From the NCBI GenBank assembly GCA_947095535.1, contig OX352774.1, positions 111,479,996 through 111,543,995 on the forward strand: a stretch of DNA of 64,000 nucleotides, in the 5' to 3' direction. The DNA comes from Poecilobothrus nobilitatus (taxonomy: Eukaryota > Arthropoda > Insecta > Diptera > Dolichopodidae). The position numbers were made by a program, and so were the translations under genes. Of this stretch, positions 54,618-64,000 are shown in pieces (the first letter of the stretch is position 1; each line of letters starts with the position of its first letter). The notes beneath the pieces were generated by a model. It saw only the letters and a list, made by a program, of their open reading frames with translations. It had not been told where the DNA came from and made no database searches.

Positions 54618-54811
54618 GGGCTTCGGTGGCCTAGTGGGTAAGAGCATATAAAATACGCTGTAAACACCGAGGGAATGTGCGTTCAAAACCTACAGATGTC
54701 TTAAGAGTAATTCCCCTTACGAGATGTATAGCAACGCCTGAACAGGAAAGGCAGTGTAATTTCCTTGTTACATTTATGTGGCAGGGATAAATGCACCAAA
54801 AAAAATAAAAA
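54618..54811 (+). mobile_element. tRNA-headed SINE abutting B4
   Basis: It starts GGGCTTCGGTGGCCTAGTGG (intact A box), with a mutated B box TGCGTTCAAAACCTAC. The body has CAACGCCTGAACAGG and TTTATGTGGCAGGGATAAAT, and an A-rich tail that continues directly into the CGAGGAAG terminus of B4. Confidence 0.8.
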
Positions 54812-56410
54812 CGAGGAAGAATACAGTTGACTTTGTCAACTCTTAGATACCCGTACGAACCGTTAGTATGTTCACAGCCTGTCACTCTGCTTACAATATT
54901 ATTTTTTTAATATTTTAGTATTTTAAAATAATTTGGGTGAATTTTATAATTTCTAGAACTATGGGTTGTACATATATTCAAACTATATGTTTATATGTAC
55001 ATTCTTCAAAAGCAGATTCTAACCTTCCACATAAAGATTATCAATCCAAAACTTTTTCAAATATTCTATAGTACCATTTAATACTAAGCGGTAAATGTAT
55101 ATTAAATTTACTAAGTACAAAACAGTAAATATAATTTTAAATATTATATTTATTATATTATATTTAAATATTCCATTGACAGAATAATTTCTTATAAGTA
55201 CAGTAAAATAAATATATGTATGTAAATACGGCGCTATATAATATACATCTATACTCTTATCATTCATTCACTAGTGACATATACGATATGTAAATAAACA
55301 TGATATTATATAAGTATGTATATATATCAATATCATATAAATAATAAAAATTCTTCAAGCAACCGTTATGTTGTTTATTTATTTGCATTTTTATGTACTA
55401 CGCATTATATCCTCAACAATTTCAAATTATCGAGTAAAACAAAATGGAAAAAATTCGTTAATGAAATTTGTTAGAAAATTTGAAAAAATCAAGTAACACT
55501 TTCGTCAATTATAAAGTAACCCTATATTATTAAAAAAAGTTGTTAACAGAAATAAAAATATAATGTTGGAGCTTTAATTTTTGTGTATTACTTCAAAAAA
55601 ATTTTAACAGGTGTTCAAGTTACAGGTGTTTAAAAATAGGAAATTTTCAGTTTTTGACCCCTTACAGCTCCTAAACGGGGGGTGATACAAAAAAAATTTC
55701 TGAAATGACTCATACTAATTTTCAAAGATCTAACTTCTGTCAAAATTTCAAGTTTCCAACTTTAACCGTTTAGAAGATGAAAGGGTTAAAGAATTTTGCA
55801 AAATTTGAGTTTCGCATAACTGTAAATTAAGACACCGTATGCCAAAAATATATATTTATTGTATATATACTTTTAAAGCTAATGAAAGTAGTAATCGTTT
55901 GGCGTTTTCAAAATGAAGATATACCTTATAGAACTTGTGCTATAACAATTTAAATATAGAGCTTTTTTGAACCTTTGGGGAGCTGTAGCTCCGTAACGGG
56001 TGGGGCTACAAAAAAAAGTTATTAAAAATAAAATTAATATTTTTGTGAGATCTATCAGTAGTTAAAATTTCATAGCTCTATTGCAAAAAAAATGTGGAGA
56101 TCTAAAAGTTAGGTGTTCGAGAGCTACCCTAAGGCTTGGTCCAAACTCAACCAAAAAAAATAGGGAACCTACAAATTACTCCCAAAATATTTTGTGTAAA
56201 TTTCAAGATTCTAGCTTTCTTAGTTTTTGAGTTAGCGTGCTGACGGACGGACGGACGGACGGACGGACGGACGGACGGACATGGCTCAAAAGTCTTAGAA
56301 TTTTTTTCTGATCCGATCCATACCTTTGAAGGTATATCTAGCTCGCTTATTTCGAGGTGTTACAAACGGAGGAGTAATTTTATTATACCCGATCCTATCG
56401 TACGGGTATA
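54812..56410 (-). mobile_element. Family B element B4, full length
   Basis: Almost base for base like B3 over 1.6 kb. It has the CGAGGAAGAATACAG end and the AGTTGAC-TTT-GTCAACT hairpin, the same AT-rich third, D-like body, CAACCAAAAAAAATAGGG site and 5' hairpin ending at 56410. It differs in an extra ATTATATTT repeat near 55145 and a longer GGAC tract (GAC plus nine GGAC, 56242-56280). The high identity implies recent activity or duplication. Confidence 0.85.
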
Positions 56411-57867
56411 AAAATATCTTTCTCTTTGGTAGCACAAAATGCAACATTGAATTTTATACCCATTTAATTCTAAAAAATCTGAAGCTATTCAATTTCTAAA
56501 TTTTAACTTGTTCTTTAAGATATTTAGAAAGGTGTAATTATGACAAAGTTTTAAATCCAAAGATGTATGAATCTTTTATTTTAACTAATTAAATTTAAGA
56601 GTGATCTATTAGGTGACGAAATAATGGGAAAGTTCCGCTCGTTTTAAAGTAAAATTATTTAGTTTTTATAGTTTTCTTTTCAACTTAAATTTTTCCATTA
56701 TAATTTTGTGAATTAAGATTAGAAGCTTCGAGAAGATTACTATTATAACATCTAAAATAAACCATAAATAAACCATATAATAGTATCACTTTCTTGCAAT
56801 ATTTGTTCTGTAAAGTGGTACCAATATAAGAAACAATTCAACTCCTACCATTTTCTTATTATTTTTTGATAATAAGTGATAAATTCGAAATATAAATTTA
56901 TTTAAGTCAGTAGAACACCATCGATCATTACAAATTTGCATATAAGCTCAAAAAATACAGATTTATCAGCATCATAATATGATAATATATGCATAGGTCT
57001 GTTGTCCAATTTAAAATCTTTTAATCTGTGAGTAGTAAATTCTTAATATTGTTTGCACGGCGAAAATTAATTTTAAATATTAATTTTATCCTCAGAAAAC
57101 AAAGTGAATTTTTTCCGCGCGAACAAAATTCACATAGCCATCTTTAGAACCCTTAGTTTTTATATGTCATCTTGTTATGAATACTAAATTTTCCCTTTTT
57201 TACACCATTTTCATCATAATACATCTGTTATATGACTTATTTGTTTTCTGTTTTTCCATTGAAAGGAATTTTCTACCATCAGTTTACATACTAACTGTGC
57301 CAAAGTAATATGAAAAACAAAATATTTTATTTTATTTTATTATTTTATTTTTTTTTTTTTTTACCATAAACCCATATTTTCATTTTCTAAATAAATAATA
57401 TAAGAAATTCTCATATAAGTTTTTATTTCTTGTTAAATAACCATTTTTGTGTGTCTAAAGTTGAATTTAATTAATTATCCAATTAAGTAGAAAAAATACA
57501 AAGAAAATAGGAATTAATAAAAAGAAAAAAAAAAAAAAAAAAACGGTAAAAAGGATTACAAAAATTTTCTTTTATTTGTCTAACCATAAATAATCCTTTT
57601 CAAAAGCTTACATTAAATCTTTTACTCGTGGTTGTATTTGTGTGCTTAAGTCAACTTTAATTTAATGGATTTGTTTTTTTTTTTTTTTGGGAAATATGTA
57701 CAAGAGTATAATTTTGAGTGTGAATAATGGCGGCGGAAATTATTTTATATTTAATTGGTTTTTTTTTTAATGCCACCAAGGGGAAAATATTATTTAAATT
57801 AAAGATGAAAATTTGAAAATGTTACAAATATTTGTCAAGAATTATAATGTATATGTATTAAAAATCA
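56411..57867. other. AT-rich sequence, no feature recognised
   Basis: Long poly-T (57347-57361) and poly-A (57524-57543) tracts. No coding or repeat family was recognised. Confidence 0.4.
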
Positions 57868-58340
57868 AGGTAGTATGTAAAAACAAAGATTTTGAAAAAC
57901 GCTTTGTTTCAAAAAAAAAGAAAACTATTTTAAAATTGTGATTGTATCAATTTTTTTTAATGGTTAAAAAATTGTGAAAAATTAAAAGATTTTTAAGAAG
58001 AGAATTTTAAGGCAACCCTATTTAATTAAAAAAACCTAGCACATGTAAAAATATAATCTTGGAGCTTTAAGGAGCCTTGGAGCCTTCTTGCCTTTTAAAC
58101 AAAATACATTTTATAATTGTTTAAAAATAGGGAATTTTCAATTTTTGAAATCTAATATTCTTCCTTCCTTCTTGTATCAGTACAAATAAATTTTCTGAGA
58201 TAACTTATTCTAAAAGATCTTTCTCGTTAAAAAATTTAAAGTTTCTAATACCAAAACCATTGTAGACATCTACGGAAGAACGAAAATTTTGCAAAATAAT
58301 AAAAACCATTTTCTAATATTGTAAAATTTTGATTTAACCT
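57868..58340 (-). mobile_element. Family D fragment, 3' half, diverged
   Basis: AAGGTAGTATGTAAAAACAA, GATTTTGAAAAACGC, AAATTGTGATTGTATCAA, CACATGTAAAAATATAATCTTG and TTAAAAATAGGGAATTTTC follow the D 3' half read on the minus strand. Confidence 0.55.
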
Positions 58341-58444
58341 TTAAATTTAAATGCTAAATTTTCTGTCGTTTAACGATTTTAGATAGAAAGAAAGAAGAGT
58401 TAATGGTATTAACTCTAAGACAACGGCATAAACATCTTCAACAA

Positions 58445-58786
58445 AATTTCTGATATCTAAATTAATTAGAAATTGAGTTAAGCTCATTTAAAAAAGTAAA
58501 TTGTATGGGGCAGTTACTCGAACTCACGGTCGAAATTGTTAAATTTGAATAACAAAGATATGTGGTATATTTTTAAAAAGAATGAAAAGGAAAAAAATTT
58601 GTAATCCTATGTAGCTGTATTATTTTTTGTGTTATCAAGGTATGTAGCTATTTGCTAAATCGACTAAGAATTCAATACCTAGCAAACATTTAATATATAT
58701 TTTTCATATCTATTAAATCTTCTTTAATGTGTCAGAAACGTAATAACAAATTTATTATACTCCCAATACCCATGCATACGGGTATA
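58445..58786 (-). mobile_element. Family C fragment, 5' half, diverged
   Basis: AAATTGTATGGGGCAGTTAC, CGAACTCACGGTCG, GTAGCTGTATTATTTTTTGT, AATCGACTAAGAATTC and GTGTCAGAAACGTAATAAC precede a 5' hairpin with arms TATACTC and GGGTATA. The (GTCC)n tract has been lost. Confidence 0.6.
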
Positions 58787-60009
58787 ACAAAAAAGATTTC
58801 ACAAAGAAAACCCAACAAATTATAACAATAGAAATTTAAATACAATAATACACAGTTTATAGAAAATCTGGTTATGATATAAATATTTTCTTGATAAATT
58901 AAATCGTATCCCTTTTTGTATCCCTTTTCTAAAATCAAATAAATTTTACAAAAAAAAAAAAGGATTTTGGAAACTCTAAAAAATAAAATACGGTAAAAAC
59001 AATATACATAAGAAAATTTAAAAATTTTTCTTAAAATTGGTGTAAAATATGTAAGAGTATGTTTACAGAATAACTTGATATTGTAAAAAAAAAATCTACA
59101 CATCTACACATACACATCTAAATTTTACACTTGTGATATGAAAGCTTCCAATATATAGATTTATTGTTATATAATTATACTATAATTAATTTATTTTATA
59201 TATTATTTAATCTTCATCAGATTTTAAGAAATATACCAGAAATTCCTATCTTTTCCATAATTTTAATCCTTGTTTTTGAGACAGTTTCCACCCAATTAAT
59301 CAAAATACATGAATAGGAAAAATAATTTTGATGACCACAATTTTTTCCCTTCATTTCATTTTCAGGGTACTTGGAATTGAAAAAATTAAATAAACAAAAA
59401 AATAATAAAATTATTAAAATCAATTTACCATACAAAATACAATTTCCTATTAAATTAGCTTCTCGTCCTGTATTAAACTAACTGTAAATAAAACATAAAC
59501 AAAGAAAGAAAAAAAAAAACCAGAAAGAAATTTGATTTTTTTTTTTTCGTATGAAAAACAAAACAGAACCTACAAAGAAAAAAACAATAATGAAAATTTC
59601 CTCGATTTTCAGTTCATATTTGTGGCTTACTAAAATGTAAATTTAAATGGAAAAAGAAATAAGAAATTGAAAAAAGATGGAAAATTTAATAAAACCGGAA
59701 AATGAAAAAGAAAAATGAAAATAATAAAAAAAAAAAAGTCTCTTAAGATAATATAAAAAAAAAAGAAAAATCCTATTTGTTTATTCCTTTTTGGGAGACT
59801 GATATATCACAAAAGTCGTTTAATTAAATCATATTTCATCAGAAACAGTTTCCCATAAAAATACATTTTGCTAAATGCCAAAATCCAAAGATTATTCTTT
59901 GCAAACTAGGCATTACAACAAAAAATAAAACATTTACCAAAAAATCAAACCATTTTATGTTTTATTATAAAAAGATTTAATTTTTTTCTATATAAATGAT
60001 TCTAAATAC
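58787..60009. other. AT-rich sequence, no feature recognised
   Basis: A-rich tracts dominate. ORFs on the minus strand (58732-59103, 59217-59435) are hydrophobic low-complexity translations without motif. Confidence 0.4.
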
Positions 60010-60860
60010 GGTGCAGTGCAGAACGCACGAGGAAATAAAGCCCATGGAATTTAATTCCAAAACTTTAATTCCTTTTGAATTTTAATTAAAACCCACACTA
60101 TTTTTATTTATTAAAAGAAGAGAGTGATACAATATGTAGAACAAACACATTAGGAGGGATTTTAGAGTTTTGCATAAAAATTGGGGTATCCCTTTTTCGC
60201 AGAATATTTACAAATATATGTATTATGTGCGAGATTCTGAATTGGGAGGGATTTTGGAGTTGGTTACAAAATCAGGGTTATATGCTTTTTCTAAAATATG
60301 TATATAAGTAATACTTCTATTGTCAGAGATTTTGGGAGGGATTTCAGAATTGAATTTAAAATCAGGATGCGCCTTTTACAGAACATTTAACTGTATGCAT
60401 ATGCGAGTTTTGAATTAGTAGGATTATATACATATTTTGGAAAAAGGGCGAATAACCCTGGTTTTGTAACCAACTCTAAAATCTCTTCTAATTCAGAAAC
60501 TCGCATATGCATATATCTAAATATTTTGTAAAAGGCGTATACTCCTGATTTTGGATTTCATTTTAAAATCACTTCCAAAATCTCTGAGGCCTCAACAATG
60601 AGAAAAAAATCTCATGGGACTTCTGGTTTATTGAAGTGAGTCAAAAGTGCCAAAGTTACTTCTGACAATGGGACTTCTGACATGTCGCCAAATAAAATCC
60701 ACTCGAAAATACAGACTCATGATAGTGGGCTTTAATTCTTTTCCTAAATGCACGTAAAGCCCACGATCTAGTGAAATTAAGACCCATGCGCTTTAATTCT
60801 TTTTTGAAAAGGATTTAAAGCCCGCGGGCTTTATTTCCTCGGGCATGCTGTCACTGCACC
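60010..60860. mobile_element. Fold-back-type DNA element
   Basis: The ends form an inverted repeat of ~38 bp: GGTGCAGTGCAGAACGCACG, AGGAAATAAAGCCC on the left, and the reverse complement of GGGCTTTATTTCCTCGGG, CATGCTGTCACTGCACC on the right. Inside, three direct ~90-bp units start with GGGAGGGATTTTAGAGTT-like strings near 60153, 60244 and 60336. Two inverted units lie at 60430-60500 and 60520-60600 (CTCTAAAATCTCTTCTAATT, CTTCCAAAATCTCTGAGG). The flanks TCTAAATAC and TTTAATTAC agree at 7 of 9 positions, a possible old target duplication. No transposase. Fold-back (FB/Galileo-like) layout; the superfamily is not established. Confidence 0.7.
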
Positions 60861-60952
60861 TTTAATTACTTTTATATAATAACAAAAAATTTACCTAAGG
60901 TGTTGCGTATTTTAAATTTCATAATTTTCAATGTTTTTCAAGAACAATAATT

Positions 60953-61153
60953 CTTTTTTTTTTTTTTTTTTGTAGTGCATTTCTCTGCCACATAAATGTG
61001 AACAGGAAATTACACAGCCTTTCCTTTACAGACGTGGCTGTAAATGTCGTAAGGGGAAATAACTCTTACGACCTGTGTGGGATTCGAACTCACACTCTTT
61101 CGGTGTTTACAACGTATTTTATACGCTCTTACACACTAAGACACTTTGGCTCC
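60953..61153 (-). mobile_element. tRNA-headed SINE, inverted copy
   Basis: On the plus strand it starts with a T17-type run, then GTAGTGCATTTCTCTGCC, ACATAAATGTGAACAGGAAA, GCCTTTCCTTTACAGACG, the CGTAAGG/CTTACGA hairpin, GTGTGGGATTCGAACTCAC (inverted B box) and GCTCTTACACACTAAGACAC (inverted A box). It ends with GGCTCC. Near full length. Confidence 0.85.
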
Positions 61154-62929
61154 TATTTATTTTTGAGAAAGGGAAATGTTTTTAAATCTTTTTTGTTCAA
61201 AATACGTTTTGCAAAATGTTTACTTTCATTAAATAAGAAATAATTTTCGAAGTACATTTTCAATGGAAAGATTTTTGATTAAATATATTTTTGTAATATG
61301 TCTTTTGATGAATGTATACCCCACCTCCGTTTTGGTTTGCTTTTTTTTCTCATTTCAAACTACACTCGAAAAATATAAAAAATAAATATACAATATATGT
61401 ATGTATTTCTAGAAGTCAAAAATTCTTTTAAATGTCCTTGAACTGAAATTTAATTTATAAAAATTTTTAAATGCATGAGTAAATGTTAGTTTTTAGTTGT
61501 ATACATGTACTTATGTACATTTGTTAAAATTTTACATCATATTTGTTAAAACTTAAAAAGTTAAGGTATGTAAGTAAACGAAAATAAAAACAAAAAAAAA
61601 ACAATTTTTGAAGTTAAAATCCAAACAAATAAAAAGCAAAAAATTAACCATATCATAAAACATTTTTATCCGTAGGGAAAACAAAACACTGACCTACTCG
61701 TTTATATATGAAAAGAGCTGATGTTTTTAGATGTCATAACAAAATTTGAATAAACAAACAAATAAAAAAATATTATGCAACCAAATGCGGTAACGGAATG
61801 TTAGTGATATATGTGTACCTAATACCTGTATTGATATGTAGAGATATTTAAATTTGTTGTTGGTTTGTTTTGAGTATACTACGAGAAAATAAAGAACTAC
61901 TGAGAATTAAAAATATTTTGATATAATATTGAGTATTGTTCTCAATCCTACCCCTAATAGGATAACAGAATAACAATAAAAATGACAGCGACTATTAAAA
62001 AGAATATAATTTTAGTGATAATGACATGACAACATATTGTTCAATTAAATTACATTTTAATTTTTTTCGTTGTCATTGAGTTGGCGAATCACCGATATGC
62101 TACTTTATTTTTCATATTAGATCTAATTGTTAAAAAAATTGTTTAAAAGAACTCAACCAAATTATTGGGAATACTTCCAATAGGGAAGTATGAACTTTTA
62201 ATATTACTTTATCACATAACGGTACTTTAGGATTCAAATAATAAATGTAATATCTTTATGTTCGGAATTGTCATCTGGTTGCTGGAAAACGCATTGCTTT
62301 TTAAAAACATTATCAGTTTTTTTTTTGTATTTTAAGTAACTACTGTAAATGGTAAAGTGCTTGTTTCTTTTTTAAATAGCATATTCGGGAAACGAGACTT
62401 TGAAAAAATAGTAAGGGGTTATAAAAGGGGAAAAAATATAAAAGGTCTGAAAATCTGACTTGAATGACTTTTTAGTTGCTTTTGTTGCACAACGGTTGGT
62501 GCAAATTTTTTTTAAGTATCTGTACTTCCCTCGGGAAACGAAAAAAGAAAAAATTGTAAAAAAAGTTTTTTCATGAAAAGTTATCCTCAACAGAATGAAA
62601 AATTAGAAAATAAAGTGTGGTTAAGTGGTAAACTTATAAAATTTAAATTCCCCTATTCAAAATTTCCGCTGTTTAAAACTGAATTGAAATATCGTCATCA
62701 AACTAATTAGAAATCAACCATCTAAAATTTTCTGTTTAAATTTATCACCTAAAATCGAATTTTGTGGCATTAAAAAAAAAAAAAAAAATTAAAAAAATAA
62801 TCTATACATACATATATATATTATGTATGTATAGGTGGAGAGATACATAGAGCTTTTTGTATACAATTATATAGGCAGGTGTGCTACGCTGGATACGTTC
62901 TCATAATTAAATCATTGTGAACCTTTTAT
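61154..62929. other. AT-rich sequence, no feature recognised
   Basis: CACATAACGGTACTTTAGG at 62214 resembles 26446, otherwise nothing was recognised. Minus ORF 62372-62590 has no motif. Confidence 0.4.
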
Positions 62930-63110
62930 AGTGTCCCATGAAAGCTTCCATTACATTTCCAACATTTCGGCGATTTAGTGGTAACGGTTTAGTTGATCGT
63001 ATTAGATCGAATTTAGGGCAGATCTGTTTAGCTGCAGCGCAATTTGATATATACGAACGTTTATGCGGTTCGTGTATGTATTGTATTATGGTATAATGTA
63101 TGAATTAAAG
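62930..63110. other. GC-richer island of unknown nature
   Basis: This stretch includes TTTCGGCGATTTAGTGG, TAACGGTTTAGTTGATCG, CAGATCTGTTTAGCTGCAGC and CGAACGTTTATGCGGTTCG. It is less AT-rich and less simple than the surroundings and matches none of the repeat families here. No ORF of note. It could be single-copy non-coding DNA under constraint or an unseen repeat. Confidence 0.35.
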
Positions 63111-63580
63111 CTATATATATATGTGTTTTAATGATGAAAATCAGGTTAATTGAAATCCTAATAACGATCCGGTAGAATTAAACAAATAATATTTTATATT
63201 ATCAAATTATATTTTTTGAAATAGAAAATTAATGTTTAAAAAAAGTTGTCAAACATTTTCAATTTCAGGAAAACTTTTTTAATTAGTTATATTTTATTTT
63301 TTAAATAATTGCTTTAAAATTCTCAAATTCTTGATTTATTTAATTTATAACATTTTTGCTTTCATTTTAATATTAACGTGGATTTTTCCATTGAAATTTT
63401 CAGTTTAAGTTATTATAAAAAAAGAATTCACGATTATTTTATAAAAATAATGTAATCCAGTAAAAATAATTTCTAGAATATTATTATATTTTTAATATAT
63501 TCAATAAAAATTTTAATTTTTGTTTCAGTTTTTATGTTGCTATTTTTTTAAATGCAAAATTAAAAAATTAAATATGAAAA
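63111..63580. other. AT-rich sequence, no feature recognised
   Basis: No feature was recognised. Confidence 0.35.
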
Positions 63581-63690
63581 AAGTAGTATGTAAAACCAAA
63601 GGTTTTTAAAGGCACACATTTTCAAAATACAATAAAAATCATTTTAGACTACATTAACTTAACTATTTAGATTGTGCCTAGTGTTACATC
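63581..63690 (-). repeat. Family D 3'-end fragment
   Basis: AGTAGTATGTAAAACC, AAAGGTTTTTAAAGGCACAC, ATTTTCAAAATACAATAAAA match the minus-strand D 3' end in order for about 90 bp. Confidence 0.55.
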
Positions 63691-63706
63691 AAAATAATTA
63701 AATTTA

Positions 63707-64000
63707 TATACCCGCATGAACTATGTTGAACTATTTATAATAAATTTGCCATTACGTTTGTGACACCTTAAAGTAGTCGAACTATATATAGTGTGTCAAA
63801 GGAATGGATCGGCTCAGAATCGAATTCTGAGTCGATTAAGCCGCCCGTCCGTCCGCACGATAACTCAAAAAATAAAGGATATGGGAGGCTGAATTTTTTT
63901 TACGTCTCTTTTTCAAAATTTTTAGTTTTACTATTTAAATCCAGCTTTTTCGGCCGCCGGGTTCGAGTAGCTGCCATACAATTTCTTTCTTTATATGGAA
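63707..64000 (+). mobile_element. Family C element C4, cut by window end
   Basis: The 5' end is TATACCCGCATGAACTATG with a decayed second hairpin arm. Then come CCATTACGTTTGTGACACC, GGATCGGCTCAGAATCGAAT, GAGTCGATTAAGCC, a two-unit GTCC tract, CACGATAACTCAAAAAATAA and AGCTGCCATACAATTTC, as in C2. It continues past the right edge. Confidence 0.8.

Noticed and set aside
58732..59103. 123-codon minus ORF with hydrophobic stretches
   Set aside because: The hydrophobic runs arise from T-rich codons. Part of it overlaps the C5 hairpin, and no signal or domain is recognisable.

Overview
This window looks like gene-free, repeat-packed nuclear DNA from a higher fly (Diptera, probably Brachycera/Schizophora). 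The base composition is very AT-rich. Nothing in it looks like a spliced host gene, an rRNA, a functional tRNA gene or a CRISPR array. Dispersed repeats begin with a TATACCC...GGGTATA hairpin and carry a (GTCC)n tract followed by ACGATAACTCAAAAAA. That layout recalls the DINE-1/INE-1 (DNAREP1) Helitron/Helentron-like repeats of flies. The LINE remnants (RTE-like and Loa/Jockey-group-like) and tRNA-headed SINEs also fit an insect. The species cannot be named from the sequence alone.

Most explained sequence belongs to four related non-autonomous families, called A, B, C and D here. Each has a 5' subterminal hairpin, a GTCC-type microsatellite, a 3' hairpin, then about 12-17 nt ending in CTTG or CTCG, and each sits in a T-run. 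A (23927-25070, 27359-28904, 50010-51487) carries a ~146-bp tandem array. B (3196-9675 interrupted, 27125-30208 interrupted, 46216-47788, 54812-56410) is ~1.55 kb. C (3719-8337, 34330-35087, 36552-37248, 58445-58786, 63707-end) is ~0.75 kb with an expanded array at 6431-8337. D (3574-9238 interrupted, 21410-22416, 33671-35212, 40044-41346, 42399-43364, 43877-45144 and fragments) is ~1.3 kb. B combines C-like ends with a D-like body.

Layout: 1-3.2 kb is mostly unique AT-rich DNA with one LINE 3' tail. 3.2-9.7 kb is a four-level nest: B holds D, D holds C, C holds a degraded RTE-like LINE. 11.8-16 kb holds Loa/Jockey-group LINE remnants (a reverse transcriptase piece, then an element with ORF1, endonuclease and C-terminus but most of the reverse transcriptase lost) and a compound (AAT)n repeat. 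17-23.7 kb is unique DNA with SINEs and D copies. 23.9-30.2 kb holds A1 and the A2-inside-B2 nest. 30.7-31.5 kb is a duplicated unit in which one copy carries a hAT-like insertion. 33-41.4 kb holds SINEs, C inside D, and a SINE with a perfect 14-bp target duplication inside a C copy. 42.4-49 kb holds D and B copies and a hAT transposase pseudogene. 49.6-51.7 kb is an inverted pair, one arm of which splits the 5' hairpin of A3, followed by an unidentified ORF. 52.7-61.2 kb holds a LINE C-terminus, B4 beside a SINE tail, a fold-back element and an inverted SINE. The rest to 64 kb is AT-rich, ending in a C copy cut by the window edge.

No genes work together as a pathway here. The content is a record of transposon insertion, nesting, tandem expansion and decay. 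All coding sequence I can recognise is broken transposon protein. Family letters are local labels, and alignments were made by eye, so boundaries are approximate unless stated to be exact.
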